Origin: Leptotrichia sp. oral taxon 223 | GTDB taxonomy: Bacteria; Fusobacteriota; Fusobacteriia; Fusobacteriales; Leptotrichiaceae | Reading direction: 5' to 3' | Assembly (NCBI RefSeq): GCF_013394795.1 | Contig: NZ_JABXYU010000001.1 | Span: 1,302,001 to 1,366,000, forward strand | DNA length: 64,000 nucleotides | In this document: piece after piece, positions 25,334-35,419 of the stretch | How the letters are laid out: each line of letters opens with the position of its first letter | How positions within the stretch are numbered: the stretch's first letter is position 1 | Program-made: the position numbers and the translations under genes | The notes under the pieces: generated by a model | Seen by the model: only the letters and a program-made list of their open reading frames with translations | Databases searched by the model: none | Told to the model about the DNA's origin: nothing

Positions 25334-27091
25334 TTAACTTTTGTTAGATATATCAAAATTTTTATTATATAATGCTTTGTAAATTCCCTCTTTGCTTAAT
25401 AATTCATTATGACTTCCTATTTCTTTTATTTCACCTTTCTGTATTACTACTATTTTATTACTATTTTCGATTGTTGTCAACCTATGAGCGATAACAAATG
25501 TAGTTTTTCCTTTCATAAGTTTTTCCAGCGCATCCTGAACCAGCTTTTCAGACTCATTGTCAAGGGCTGATGTAGCCTCATCCAAAATTAATATTTGAGG
25601 ATTTTCTAAGATTGCACGTGCAATTGCAATTCTCTGTTTTTGCCCGCCAGATAATTTTACACCACGTTCCCCAATTTCTGTGTCATATCCGTCAGGAAGG
25701 TTTTGGATAAATTCATGTGCATTAGCTTGCTTTGCAGCTTCCACGATTTCTTCAAAGGAAGCATCTTGACGGCTATATTTTATATTAGTAAGTATTGTTC
25801 CTGAAAATAGAAATGTTTCCTGCGGTACAATGCCTATACCCTTTCTTAAACTTTTAATATCATAATCCCTAATATCAGTTCCGTCAATTTTTAATGAACC
25901 ACGGGATACATCAAAAAATCTTGGTATTAAATTGACAAGCGTGGATTTTCCGCCTCCGGAATTTCCAACAAATGCAACTGTTTCCCCTTTTTTGACATTT
26001 AAGTTAATATTTTTTAATATTTTTTCAGGATTGTCCTTATATTTAAAGTCAATATTTTCAAAATTTATGTCATGTGAAAAGTTCTCAAATTTCACACAAT
26101 TTGAATGATTTATGATAGACGGCATTTCTTCCAGAATTTCAGAAACCCTTGTGATAGAAGATAAATTTACACTTATTCCGTTAAATCTGGTTACAGCACG
26201 TCTTGCAGGCGTGTACATTGATGAAATTGCGCCTACTATTGTAATAAAATCTCCCGCAGTAAAGTTGTGAGCTCTTAAAACCCTATAACCTCCAAATAAT
26301 AACAGCAGCGCTACAATTATATAATTTAAGGCTTCCATTATTGCATTGGCTTTTGCATTGTACCGAGCGGTTCTGATGGCAATCCGTTTCAGATTTATAT
26401 TTTTTTTATTAAAATCCTTTATTTCAGACTTTTCTGTAGCAAATGCTCTTATAATCCGAATTCCAGCCAATGTTTCCTGCAGCTTTGAATTTAAGCTGTC
26501 TATTGCTTCCTGTCTATTTTTACCGGAATGTTTCAGCTTTTTGGCATACTTTCTGACTGTTACTATTAAAATTGGAGTTACAATCATTACTCCAAGTGTC
26601 AAGTCAAAATCTACATAAAATGCTATACCCATGCAAATTATCACTTTTATTACTTCAGGTATCATATTGAAAACTTCCAGTATAATGGAATTTATATTGC
26701 TGGGATCCGTCATTACACGTGTCATCATATCGCCTATTTTTTTTCCTGCAAAATATTCCATATCCAAAGTTTGTATCTTATTGTAAATATCAGTAACAAT
26801 ATCTTTATAAATAGATGACGAAATCACTGTTGAGAAAATAGTATTCCAGTACATCAGTATTGCGCCGATTACAGCAAGCATTATCATTGCGCCAGCCGCA
26901 TAAAGTATATCCTTTTCGCTCCTTCCGGAAATTCCCTTGTCAAATAATCTTTTTACAAGGACTATCGGAGCGGAGGAAACAAGAGACGACATTGTTGCCA
27001 GCAGGATATTCAGTATAATTAATATATAGTATTTTTTTATATATTTTTTCAGTTTTTGAATTCCTCCAAAATCTAATTTTATTTTTTTCAT
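25334..27091 (-). CDS. MsbA-like ABC exporter (fused membrane and ATPase domains)
   Basis: A 585-residue half-transporter. The N-terminal ABC-transmembrane domain has six helices (about 15-310) with GDMMTRVMTDPSNI typical of lipid/drug exporters. The ATPase domain has Walker A GNSGGGKSTL, Q-loop IVPQETFLFSGT, signature LSGGQKQR, Walker B ILILDEATSALD and the H-loop IAHRLTTI. Homodimers of this type flip lipid A-core (MsbA) or drugs. Its location at the end of the LPS glycosyltransferase cluster supports lipid A-core flipping, but sequence alone cannot separate MsbA from drug exporters. Confidence 0.9.
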   Translation of the reverse strand: MKKIKLDFGGIQKLKKYIKKYYILIILNILLATMSSLVSSAPIVLVKRLFDKGISGRSEKDILYAAGAMIMLAVIGAILMYWNTIFSTVISSSIYKDIVTDIYNKIQTLDMEYFAGKKIGDMMTRVMTDPSNINSIILEVFNMIPEVIKVIICMGIAFYVDFDLTLGVMIVTPILIVTVRKYAKKLKHSGKNRQEAIDSLNSKLQETLAGIRIIRAFATEKSEIKDFNKKNINLKRIAIRTARYNAKANAIMEALNYIIVALLLLFGGYRVLRAHNFTAGDFITIVGAISSMYTPARRAVTRFNGISVNLSSITRVSEILEEMPSIINHSNCVKFENFSHDINFENIDFKYKDNPEKILKNINLNVKKGETVAFVGNSGGGKSTLVNLIPRFFDVSRGSLKIDGTDIRDYDIKSLRKGIGIVPQETFLFSGTILTNIKYSRQDASFEEIVEAAKQANAHEFIQNLPDGYDTEIGERGVKLSGGQKQRIAIARAILENPQILILDEATSALDNESEKLVQDALEKLMKGKTTFVIAHRLTTIENSNKIVVIQKGEIKEIGSHNELLSKEGIYKALYNKNFDISNKS

Positions 27092-27188
27092 ATGTTTAGT
27101 TTGCCTTTCATTCTTTACTTGTATTCTTGGTTAGTTCGATTTTTTTAGATTTGAATAAATTTTAAATTATTTTTTATTCATTATCCAG

Positions 27189-28265
27189 TTAATGTTTTTT
27201 TACAAAAAAATTTCGTAATTTTCTATAATATACACCGCTACCGTCAGTCAATTCCCTCTTAAATTCTTCAAAATTTTCAAAATCATCACCGCTCACACGG
27301 TAAATCCAGTTTTTATTAAGTTTTTGCGAATTTACGCCTTTTCTAGTGGTAATAAATACATCGACACCTAGTTTTCTTATATCTTCACGGTTCCCTTTGT
27401 ATCGGTGCCCCCAAGGATAAGCTAGGCAATTTGGAGTTTTCCCTAGTTTTTCTTTAATAATCTTTTTATTTTCCAAAATTTCAAAATCCACAATTTTTTT
27501 AAATTCTTCTTCACTAACTTTGTCAAAAAATTCATTTTGTCTTTCTTTAAATAATTTATTCAAAAATTCTTTTTTTTCTTTTTCTGATTTATTATTTTTT
27601 TGAAGTTCTGCGACATTTCGATATTTTTTTACAAAATCTTTCTTTGGTTTGTATCCAGGAATTGAAATTTTGCTTCTTAATTTAAAAACAGGAAGCCCGT
27701 TTAATTTTTCCTTATCCTTTTTTTCATCATAATTTCCTTCAAAAAACAAGCTGTAGCTTTCCCTTTTAAAATACGGAGAACTTTCCTCATTATAAAAAGC
27801 AAGCACATTAATGTCTTTGATTGTCAATTGATGTGAATGTGTATGAAGCTGAAAATCAATAAGGCCACTTTCATACATTTCCTTAATTTCATCCCAATTG
27901 AGATAAGCCTCGTCTTTTTCAATGAATTTTGTATTTAAAAAAATCGTAGCCTTCATATTGTACTTTTTCAAAATTGGAAAAGCTAAAGTATAATTATTTT
28001 TATATCCGTCATCAAAAGTTATTAATATGGAATTTTTTGGCAATGTATAATTTAAATTCCTTAATTCTTCCATTTTAAAAGTTTTTTTATCTTTTATCCA
28101 TTTTATATGCTCTTCAAATTCATCTACAAAAATCCCGCCTTTTCCCTTCTCGCTGTCAACACTGTGATACATAAGGCACAAAACGAAATTTTTTCTAGTC
28201 CTGTTATAAATAATAAATATTAAAAATAGCAGAACTGTTATTAAAAATAAATATATATGTAACAT
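27189..28265 (-). CDS. Membrane-anchored polysaccharide deacetylase (CE4)
   Basis: A 358-residue protein with an N-terminal membrane anchor (about 3-20) and a CE4/NodB domain. LCLMYHSVD opens the domain, ITFDDGYKNN contains the Asp-Asp catalytic/metal site, and FQLHTHSHQLT provides the metal His pair. The long Lys-rich insertion (about 170-260) separates this from the conserved NCLAYPWGHRYKGN near the C-terminus. These enzymes remove acetyl groups from cell-surface polysaccharides. It lies between a glycosyltransferase gene (252-bp AT-rich gap with nothing recognised) and the MsbA-like exporter. Confidence 0.87.
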   Translation of the reverse strand: MLHIYLFLITVLLFLIFIIYNRTRKNFVLCLMYHSVDSEKGKGGIFVDEFEEHIKWIKDKKTFKMEELRNLNYTLPKNSILITFDDGYKNNYTLAFPILKKYNMKATIFLNTKFIEKDEAYLNWDEIKEMYESGLIDFQLHTHSHQLTIKDINVLAFYNEESSPYFKRESYSLFFEGNYDEKKDKEKLNGLPVFKLRSKISIPGYKPKKDFVKKYRNVAELQKNNKSEKEKKEFLNKLFKERQNEFFDKVSEEEFKKIVDFEILENKKIIKEKLGKTPNCLAYPWGHRYKGNREDIRKLGVDVFITTRKGVNSQKLNKNWIYRVSGDDFENFEEFKRELTDGSGVYYRKLRNFFVKKH

Positions 28266-28517
28266 TTTTTCCTTCCTTTTTCCATTAGGAATTATTATTG
28301 TTTTACTTGAAGTTATTTTCTCTTGTTAAAAATTTATAAAATACAGCTTCTTAATTTATTCATTTTGATTAAAAAGTATGCTTAAATTACAGTTATATAA
28401 ATAGTGTTAAATTAATTAGAAATTTAAATAAAATAATTTTAATTTTTACACTTATATTTTATACGAAATATAAAAAAATAACAACTAAAAATTGAAAAAA
28501 TATTAATTAAAAAACGA

Positions 28518-29252
28518 TTAGATTTTTCCTTTTATTTTCAAAATTTTAGCTCGTATTTTTTTTATTAACCTGTCAATTTTAAAGCTAAGTACAGTATTCT
28601 TTCTGTTTTTACTAAAATGCACATGCCTTTTATTTCCAATGTGAGTCACATATGGTTCTTTAAAAAATATTGTCTTAAATCCACGCTCCTTGTAAAAATC
28701 CGACAATACTTCCTCATATCGCTGGTTTTCCAGTTTTTCATGGAGCCCAAATAAATCCATATCCTTTTTTCTTCTCAAAGCTGGATTATAGGTAAATATT
28801 TCCCCTTTCACACTGTAATATTTCTCACCAGTTTTGGAAATATAATCCTCATCATAGAAAAAATCTTCTGCAAAATCTTTTTTATCACGTAAGCCGACAA
28901 CTAGAATTTTTTCATCTTCTTCAAGCAATTTCATTGATTTTTCAATAAATCCCTTCTTTAAAAATTTCCAGTCATCTTCACAGTGAAAGATGTACTTGGT
29001 GTCAATTTCATGATAAGCCTTGTCAATGGACTTTAACTGCCCCAGCCGTGTTTCATTCACTATAAGCCTAAAGTTCTGATTTTTACTGTCGTATTTGGAA
29101 ATCAGCTTTTCCAGCTTTTTCCCTTCTGTGCTGTCCTCGGTTATTATAATTTTTTTAATCGGATAAGTATTGTATTCGAAAAAACTGTCAAGCGTTTCCT
29201 CCAGCAAGTCGAATCTTCCGCAGCTAGTTATTACCAGCGTTACTTCCTTCAT
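28518..29252 (-). CDS. Glycosyltransferase family 2
   Basis: About 244 residues with a GT-A fold: VTLVITSCGRFDLLEETLDSF at the start, KIIITEDSTEG, and IFHCEDDWKF as the metal-binding DxD-like motif. The C-terminal HIGNKRHVHFS may hold the acceptor/base residues. ATG 29252 is preferred over the in-frame TTG 29261. It overlaps the 3' end of the preceding glycosyltransferase gene by about 29 bp, so they are translationally linked. Sugar specificity unknown; probably adds a residue to the LPS core or O-chain. Confidence 0.85.
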   Translation of the reverse strand: MKEVTLVITSCGRFDLLEETLDSFFEYNTYPIKKIIITEDSTEGKKLEKLISKYDSKNQNFRLIVNETRLGQLKSIDKAYHEIDTKYIFHCEDDWKFLKKGFIEKSMKLLEEDEKILVVGLRDKKDFAEDFFYDEDYISKTGEKYYSVKGEIFTYNPALRRKKDMDLFGLHEKLENQRYEEVLSDFYKERGFKTIFFKEPYVTHIGNKRHVHFSKNRKNTVLSFKIDRLIKKIRAKILKIKGKI

Positions 29253-30780
29253 ATCTATCAAGCCCTTTCTTAGCTTTCGTTTTTTTATTTTTTATCGCAT
29301 TTGCCAAGTATTCATCATTTTTTTTCAGTCTACTTCTGTCGTTTTCATTATGATACAAATGGCAAGTCAAAGCCTCAAATTTTAATTTTTTCTTTTTGCA
29401 GCCAATATTAAACAGCCTTACAGCAAGTTCACTGTCTTCCCTTCCCCAGCCTTCTATTTCCTCTTCAAAGCCGTTTACCCTAATTAAGTCCTCCTTGAAG
29501 AATGACATGTTGCAGGAACGGATTCCACGTAAGTTTTTATCCACTTTTGTAAAAATTTTAGAAAGGAGCTTGCTTCTCACCATATTCATATTGTTTTTAA
29601 GCCCTTTGGTAAAAAGATTTATTTTTTTGCCTTCCATCATTTTTTTTGCGACAGTCGGCGAAGTTATTACCCTTGAGCCTTGAATAAAGCATCCTCTTTC
29701 CATATTTTTTATATGATCTTCAACAAAATGCCTATTTAATATTAAATCGCCGTCTATTATTATTATATAGTTTCCAGTCGCCTTGCTTATAGCTCTGTTT
29801 CGAGACATTCCAGCCCGAAATCCCTTGTCCTCCTGCCACGAGTGAATAATATTATTATTTGGATAGCTTTGCTGAAATCTTTTTACCAAGTTACTAGTTT
29901 CCTGCTTTGAGCCATCATCGGCAATTATAATCTCCTTTGGAGGGGCGGTTTGTTCTAGTGCACTGTTTAGGCAGACTTCCAGAGCCTTTGGCCAGTTGTA
30001 TGTGGTAATGACGAGGGAAGTGTCATTTCCCAGATTGTTATAATATTCTTCACGTAATTTCGTATATTTTGTCATTGTGTAAATTGAGCTGTATTTAGCG
30101 AGCAAATAGCCTTCGTAACCGTCCAGAAAGCCCAGCTGTAAAATATACATCTTTATAAACCTGAACAGCATTTTGGAATATATTTTTATAAAACTTGGAT
30201 TTTTTCCTTTTTTTATATATTCTTTTGCACTTTGTGAAGTATACCGGTTCAATTTTTCCAAAAATTCTTCGATGCTGTCGTATGTATAATGTATTATCAT
30301 TTCGTTTATTTTTCCTATTTTACTTTCAGTCTGGTATTGCTCGTGGACTTCCCTGTCACTAATTTTAACTTTTCCATTTTTCCAAAGCCTGATTACATAG
30401 TCATCCCATCCGCCAAATTTTATTTCTTTCTTGAATGCAATATTTCTTAATTTTATTTTGAAAACATCTTTTGATGGATTCTCGCTATTTATAATGGATT
30501 TTATTTTTTCTTTTAATTGCTGCGAAATTACTTCATCAGCATCTATTAACAAAATCCATTCACCTTTGCATTTTTCAAGCACGAAATTTTTTTGAGGTCC
30601 GTAGCCCTTCCATTTTTCAGAAAATACTTTTGCCCCTTTTGAAAGGGCGATTTCTACGGTTCTGTCACTGCTTTCGCTGTCCACAACTATTATTTCATCA
30701 GCTATTCCCCTTACTGAATCCAAAGTTTTTCCAATTCTATTTTCTTCGTTAAAAGTTATTATTCCTACCGATAATTTCAT
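29224..30780 (-). CDS. Two-domain glycosyltransferase (WaaE-like + second GT2)
   Basis: About 518 residues holding two GT-A domains. Residues 1-250 resemble the LPS core beta-glycosyltransferase WaaE/KdtX: SVGIITFNEENRIGKTLDS, EIIVVDSESSDRTVEIA, ILLIDADE, and GGWDDYVIRLWKNGKVKISDREVHEQ. From about 262 a second GT2 domain begins: TSLVITTYNWPKALEVCLNS, IIIADDGS, YIIIIDGDLI and the GWGREDSELA motif of chondroitin-polymerase-like N-acetylgalactosaminyl/galactosyl transferases. ATG 30780 has GGAG at 8-nt spacing, unlike earlier in-frame starts. It probably adds two consecutive sugars. Confidence 0.88.
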   Translation of the reverse strand: MKLSVGIITFNEENRIGKTLDSVRGIADEIIVVDSESSDRTVEIALSKGAKVFSEKWKGYGPQKNFVLEKCKGEWILLIDADEVISQQLKEKIKSIINSENPSKDVFKIKLRNIAFKKEIKFGGWDDYVIRLWKNGKVKISDREVHEQYQTESKIGKINEMIIHYTYDSIEEFLEKLNRYTSQSAKEYIKKGKNPSFIKIYSKMLFRFIKMYILQLGFLDGYEGYLLAKYSSIYTMTKYTKLREEYYNNLGNDTSLVITTYNWPKALEVCLNSALEQTAPPKEIIIADDGSKQETSNLVKRFQQSYPNNNIIHSWQEDKGFRAGMSRNRAISKATGNYIIIIDGDLILNRHFVEDHIKNMERGCFIQGSRVITSPTVAKKMMEGKKINLFTKGLKNNMNMVRSKLLSKIFTKVDKNLRGIRSCNMSFFKEDLIRVNGFEEEIEGWGREDSELAVRLFNIGCKKKKLKFEALTCHLYHNENDRSRLKKNDEYLANAIKNKKTKAKKGLDRYEGSNAGNN

Positions 30781-30812
30781 CAGCATTTCTCCTATTTCAT
30801 ATTTTTTATTCT

Positions 30813-31907
30813 TTAAGTAACAGGCAAGCCAGTCTGGCTGCATAATTTATCAAACATTTTTTCAAAATCCACGTCATTAATCCGATTTTCAGGATAATCA
30901 ATCAATATATTGTTTTCTTCCTTTATCCGCCATTTATTCTTATTGATTTTAGGTCCATAAAAAGCCATTACCTTCTTATTTAGCCCTTCGGCAATGTGTA
31001 AAATTGAAGTGTCGAGAGACACTACTAGATCGCTTTTTTTAATTATGGATATTGAATCTAAAATAGTTTTAGAGTTTTCAAAAAATAATACATTTTTATT
31101 ATCTGCTTTTGCAAGTATGTTGTAAATTGTTTCCCTGTCATTTGGAGAGTCCAGTATTATAATTTTATAATTTTTATATATTTCACTTAATCTTCTTATT
31201 ATAATGAGAGCGTTTTCCTCATTTATTTTTCTGCTTCTGGAAGCTCCAAAAAAATTTAGGGCAATTATTTTTTCCTTCACATTATTTTCCTTTAAAAACA
31301 TTTCCACATTTTTTTCAGATTCCTTAGAAACTGGAACATCATATTTTGTATCTTTTATCTCAATATTTATACTTTTCATCATTTGCTTATAAATTTCAGT
31401 CATTTTCAAGGTATTATTCTGTTTTATATTTTTATTATATATTTTATAATCGTCCTTGTTGTATCCAACATTAACAGTGGCATTTACCCTGTTCAAAAGG
31501 TAAACCTGCTTATATTTCAGCCCTTCGGTTGAATCAAGCAGGGCATCGTATTTATTTTTTCTTAATATTTTTACAATATTTCTCCATTCATGCATCTTCT
31601 TTCTATCAAAAATGTAGTATTTATCTATATTTTTGCTTAATTTCAATAAATTTTCCAAAGATTTGTCAGCAACAACCTCTATTTTTATATTAGGATAATA
31701 TTTTTTTATTTCTCTAAAAATAAATGAACTTATTATAAAATCTCCGATTTTTCCGTCGGTTCTTAAAAATAAGATTCGATTCATTTTTATAGGCTCTAAA
31801 TTGATATTTTTTTTATTTTTATCAAATATACGGCTTAACATTTCATTTTTTTTATCAACCAGTCTATCTCTATAAGGCCTGTAAAATTTCCAGTTTATTT
31901 TTTTCAT
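30813..31907 (-). CDS. Glycosyltransferase family 9 (heptosyltransferase-like)
   Basis: A 364-residue protein of the ADP-heptose:LPS heptosyltransferase family. NRILFLRTDGKIGDFIISSFIFREIKK is the N-terminal GT9 signature (GDx region); KIIALNFFGASRSRKINEENA and VVSLDTSILHIAEGLNKKVMAFYGP match the C-terminal nucleotide-binding part. The N-terminal basic stretch (KFYRPYRDRLVDKK) could associate with the membrane face. It is one of three GT9 genes in this cluster, consistent with several heptose residues in the core. Confidence 0.87.
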   Translation of the reverse strand: MKKINWKFYRPYRDRLVDKKNEMLSRIFDKNKKNINLEPIKMNRILFLRTDGKIGDFIISSFIFREIKKYYPNIKIEVVADKSLENLLKLSKNIDKYYIFDRKKMHEWRNIVKILRKNKYDALLDSTEGLKYKQVYLLNRVNATVNVGYNKDDYKIYNKNIKQNNTLKMTEIYKQMMKSINIEIKDTKYDVPVSKESEKNVEMFLKENNVKEKIIALNFFGASRSRKINEENALIIIRRLSEIYKNYKIIILDSPNDRETIYNILAKADNKNVLFFENSKTILDSISIIKKSDLVVSLDTSILHIAEGLNKKVMAFYGPKINKNKWRIKEENNILIDYPENRINDVDFEKMFDKLCSQTGLPVT

Positions 31908-31979
31908 TTATTATTTATTCCTTTTATAGATACGTTTATTTACGTTAGTTTGTGGATAACGTATAATCCTTTACTGTAA

Positions 31980-33080
31980 TTAGTTTTTTAATATTTCTTC
32001 TATTTTGCCATTTAACCATTTTATTGGTTCAGACAGTGAAAAATTATATGTCTGATTGTGGTTTCCGATGGTTTTTGAGATTGCTTGTAGGCTGTCAGCT
32101 GTTGTTTTAGGTGACCATCTGCACAAATTGTACTTGTCGTTTGCATAGAAGCTCAAAAGGGGTTTATTTAATGAAGAAGCTATATGGATACCTCCTCCAT
32201 CGACTCCGATTACCAAGTCAGCTGCCGCCATAAATAAGACATACTCTTTAATATTAAATTTTTTAGACAAAGCAATATTCAAATCTTTATTTACATAAGT
32301 CATTAGCTTTTTATAGTATTCTTCACTTCCAACAGTTTTGCCCATAATAATTTTCACATTTTTTCTTTTTTCTTTTTCAATGCTGTTCAATAAATCAGCA
32401 ATTTCTTTGGGCTTCATTTCCCTGTCACTGCCTTGTGGTATTAATAAAATTTTTACTGCTTTTGTCTTTTCTTCCAATTTTTCAGAATCAGATTTCCAGA
32501 ATTTTTCCATTTTAACAATATCTTTTTCCAAAAGTTCAATATGCGGTTTCTGTTTTTCTATTTTAAAATATTTAGAAAACTCAGAATTTATCAAATAATC
32601 TATAATGTGGGTTTCAATAGGCGGAGTACAGTCAAAATCATAATTTTTCACATTTTTTTTGTTATAGTAATGCCCTTTGTCACCTTCTCCAAAAATTATT
32701 GTAATTTTCGGACTTAACACCTTTTTCCAGATCATCCGCTTTGTATTTTCCTTACTTAAAAAATCAAGCAGCACATCCCATTTTTTATGATTTTTAAGCA
32801 CATCATTCCGTTTTACGACAGTATCTATTATTTTTTCATTTTCATTGCATAATTTCGTAAATTCCATATTTCTATTTGTTACTACCATCCCTAATTTAAC
32901 GTTAGGATACATTTTTTTTAATTGTCTTGCGTAGCAAAAAGACATTAAAGTATCACCAATAGAGTCTTTAGGATTTAAAAGTATTGTTTTTACATTTTTT
33001 AAATCAATATTTTTATGTTTCTTTTTAGTACCAAACAGCCATATTATTATCTTGGATTTTATTCCATTTACTATATTCAT
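31980..33080 (-). CDS. Glycosyltransferase family 9 (heptosyltransferase-like)
   Basis: A 366-residue GT9 protein. TILLNPKDSIGDTLMSFCYARQLKKMYPNVKLG matches the N-terminal family signature, ILLIPQGSDREMKPKE begins the second Rossmann half, and VIGVDGGGIHIASSLNKPLLSFY the sugar-nucleotide site. The Asp-Gly-Gly-Gly in place of the usual Asp-Ser/Thr-Ser is unusual and may affect donor choice. It follows a GT4 gene by 40 bp. Confidence 0.85.
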   Translation of the reverse strand: MNIVNGIKSKIIIWLFGTKKKHKNIDLKNVKTILLNPKDSIGDTLMSFCYARQLKKMYPNVKLGMVVTNRNMEFTKLCNENEKIIDTVVKRNDVLKNHKKWDVLLDFLSKENTKRMIWKKVLSPKITIIFGEGDKGHYYNKKNVKNYDFDCTPPIETHIIDYLINSEFSKYFKIEKQKPHIELLEKDIVKMEKFWKSDSEKLEEKTKAVKILLIPQGSDREMKPKEIADLLNSIEKEKRKNVKIIMGKTVGSEEYYKKLMTYVNKDLNIALSKKFNIKEYVLFMAAADLVIGVDGGGIHIASSLNKPLLSFYANDKYNLCRWSPKTTADSLQAISKTIGNHNQTYNFSLSEPIKWLNGKIEEILKN

Positions 33081-33120
33081 GTGTAACCTTTCTTTACATT
33101 ATTCTAAACAGCTATTTATA

Positions 33121-34260
33121 TTAGGACTTTATATTTTCTATTAATTCCTTCAGTTTTGCTTTATTACTTTCCATTGAAAAGTCATTAGCCCTTGCAAGCG
33201 ACTGCTTTTTATAATTTTCATATTTTTTGTTATTGTTCATTAATTCATAAACTTTTTCTACGAATGTATCTTTATCATTTAATGGAATTAGCTCCCCATA
33301 TTCACTATTTTTCCCAAGTATATCCTTTGGCCCTGTAGGACAGTCATAAGCCACGATAGGCGTTCCAAAAGCAAGGCTTTCCAGCAGTACAGTTGGCAAT
33401 CCCTCATACCTTCCAGTATGTACAAATAATTTTGCATTTTTAAAGAATGGATATGGATTTTCAATTTGTCCAAGCAGAATTACATCATTTTCCAAATTAT
33501 ATTCCTTGATTTTCTGCTTAATCAGTTCTACTTTTTCACCATCTCCAATGAAATAAAGTTTTTCCTTTATTCCCCGCTGCTTTAATTTGTAATAGATGTC
33601 AACCAGATGTTCAGGTTGCTTTTGCTGTGTCAGTCGTGATACTTGCAAAAAATAATCCTCTTTTAAATAATTTTCGTACTCAGGGTTTATATTTTCTGCT
33701 TTTTCCTTGATTATTTCAAGATTTATTGGATTATAAACCAATTCCACCTTGTTTTTATTCATTCCTAGAATTTCTATAAATTCATCTTTCATTGTATCAC
33801 ATATTGCCAGTATTTTGTCATATTTTTTATATTGTTTTTTATATTTTTCTATTTTGTCTGTACTTAACTGTTCTCCAAAAGTAAGTGAAAAATGAATCCA
33901 TGCAAATACAGGTGCTTTTATATCAAGATTATTATATTTCAATAAATTTGAGGAATAATCTATAACAACATCATATTTTTTTTCTTTTATTATTTTTTCA
34001 ACTTTTTTCAGATAAGCCGCTTTTGCCCGTAATCTATAAATTTCTTTGATAATCTTGCTTTTACCGTCATAATTATCAAATAAAAATTTATAATTTACTT
34101 TTTTTGGAATCTCGTTTTCAAATAAGTTATTTTTCCCGTGGTTCCAAGTTATAAGCAAATCAACATCATAATTCAGCTCTACTAAATTTTTTAAAACATT
34201 CAGCAAGACTCTTTCTTCTCCGCCCATACTAAGATGGCCGTGTAATACTAATACTTTCAT
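33121..34260 (-). CDS. Glycosyltransferase family 4
   Basis: A 379-residue GT-B enzyme: LHGHLSMGGEERVLLNVLKNL at the N-terminus, YFLQVSRLTQQKQPEHLVDIYYKL as the start of the C-terminal donor domain, NDVILLGQIENPYPFFKNAKLFVHTGRYEGLPTVLLES with the EGLPTVLLE nucleotide-sugar site, then AFGTPIVAYDCPTGPKDIL. It closely follows the pattern of galactosyl/N-acetylglucosaminyl transferases of O-antigen and capsule clusters. Specificity is not determinable. Confidence 0.9.
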   Translation of the reverse strand: MKVLVLHGHLSMGGEERVLLNVLKNLVELNYDVDLLITWNHGKNNLFENEIPKKVNYKFLFDNYDGKSKIIKEIYRLRAKAAYLKKVEKIIKEKKYDVVIDYSSNLLKYNNLDIKAPVFAWIHFSLTFGEQLSTDKIEKYKKQYKKYDKILAICDTMKDEFIEILGMNKNKVELVYNPINLEIIKEKAENINPEYENYLKEDYFLQVSRLTQQKQPEHLVDIYYKLKQRGIKEKLYFIGDGEKVELIKQKIKEYNLENDVILLGQIENPYPFFKNAKLFVHTGRYEGLPTVLLESLAFGTPIVAYDCPTGPKDILGKNSEYGELIPLNDKDTFVEKVYELMNNNKKYENYKKQSLARANDFSMESNKAKLKELIENIKS

Positions 34261-34325
34261 TTTTTCCCCATTCTTAATTATTTATAAAGTATACAAAATA
34301 TTTGATGTAATTTTAGTAAAAATTT

Positions 34326-35330
34326 TTAGTCTATTTCATACATCTTTTTAAAATGCTCAAAAAAAGTTCTGTCTGTTTTTCTTTTGATATTTTCTATTTT
34401 AAAAGATAGTTTATGAATGTTTATTTTTTTTGTTATTTCCAGTAATTTATTTTCGGAATAATCACTAAACCATACTCTAAACATTTCGTGCGGAAAAGTA
34501 TCAGATACAATCTGGCATTGCTCCTTTTTATAATAATTTTCTATTAATTCATCATAGAGTATTTGTAAAATAAAATAATTCGGAACTGTACTGTTATTTT
34601 CCCAAAAAATCATTAACATATTTAACAATGTATGAATTACTTTGTTATTTTTATGAGAAAAGATAATACTGCTTAACATTTTTACTTTCGACTTTTTATT
34701 CCATGAAAAATAAATTGAGTCATAATCTTCCCATTCCTTTTTATTTTCTAAATTTTCATCCCTTTGAAATAAAAAATAGTCCATTTTGAAATATTTTTCT
34801 GATAAGTAATCTGTTAAAAGTACAGTTGCATCCAACCATACACCGCCATAATTACTTAGCAATGCAAGCCTTAATATATCTGAAAAATGAGCGTATCCCA
34901 TTTTTTTATTATTTAACTTTTCCAAAACATACTCCGGGATATCAAGATATTCCTTTATGTTGTCAATATCCAGGCGGATTACAGTGTAACCTTTCGTATA
35001 TCTGTCTATAGAGCTGTGACATATTTTTACAACACTAGGCAGCTTCTCATAATCCCAGCCTTGCCCCCAGAACTGCCATATTATCTTCTCGTCTGCTAAT
35101 TTTTTTTTTGCCCTGATTTCCTTTCCTTTCACTTTATTTTCAAAATAATCCTTTAAGATATTATCCCAATCCTTTGCAATTGTTTTTTGATTCAAAAGAT
35201 ATATTTTACTTTGCAATTTATCATATACTTTTTTAGGCAGTAATTCCTTATATATGTATTTATAAGGCTTTTTGTTCAACTTTTCATTGATTTCGTAAAT
35301 TCTGCTGTTAGAAAACTTATATTTTTCCAT
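34326..35330 (-). CDS. Capsular polysaccharide-type glycosyltransferase (GT32/PF05704-like)
   Basis: A 334-residue protein with the family block IIWQFWGQGWDYEKLPSVVKICHSSI, GYAHFSDILRLALLSNYGGVWLDATVLLTDYL (containing the DxT/DxD-type metal site) and a C-terminal MFRVWFSDYSENKLL. This matches the capsular polysaccharide synthesis family related to Och1-like mannosyltransferases. It probably transfers a sugar to the O-chain or core on the cytoplasmic face. It lies between waaL-like and GT4 genes. Confidence 0.83.
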   Translation of the reverse strand: MEKYKFSNSRIYEINEKLNKKPYKYIYKELLPKKVYDKLQSKIYLLNQKTIAKDWDNILKDYFENKVKGKEIRAKKKLADEKIIWQFWGQGWDYEKLPSVVKICHSSIDRYTKGYTVIRLDIDNIKEYLDIPEYVLEKLNNKKMGYAHFSDILRLALLSNYGGVWLDATVLLTDYLSEKYFKMDYFLFQRDENLENKKEWEDYDSIYFSWNKKSKVKMLSSIIFSHKNNKVIHTLLNMLMIFWENNSTVPNYFILQILYDELIENYYKKEQCQIVSDTFPHEMFRVWFSDYSENKLLEITKKINIHKLSFKIENIKRKTDRTFFEHFKKMYEID

Positions 35331-35419
35331 TTCACACTCCTGTATTAATATAATAAAAACATTTTACACTAGTTTCTGCTTAACAGTATTCTATTTGTTC
35401 CTTTGTAGTAATATGTAAT

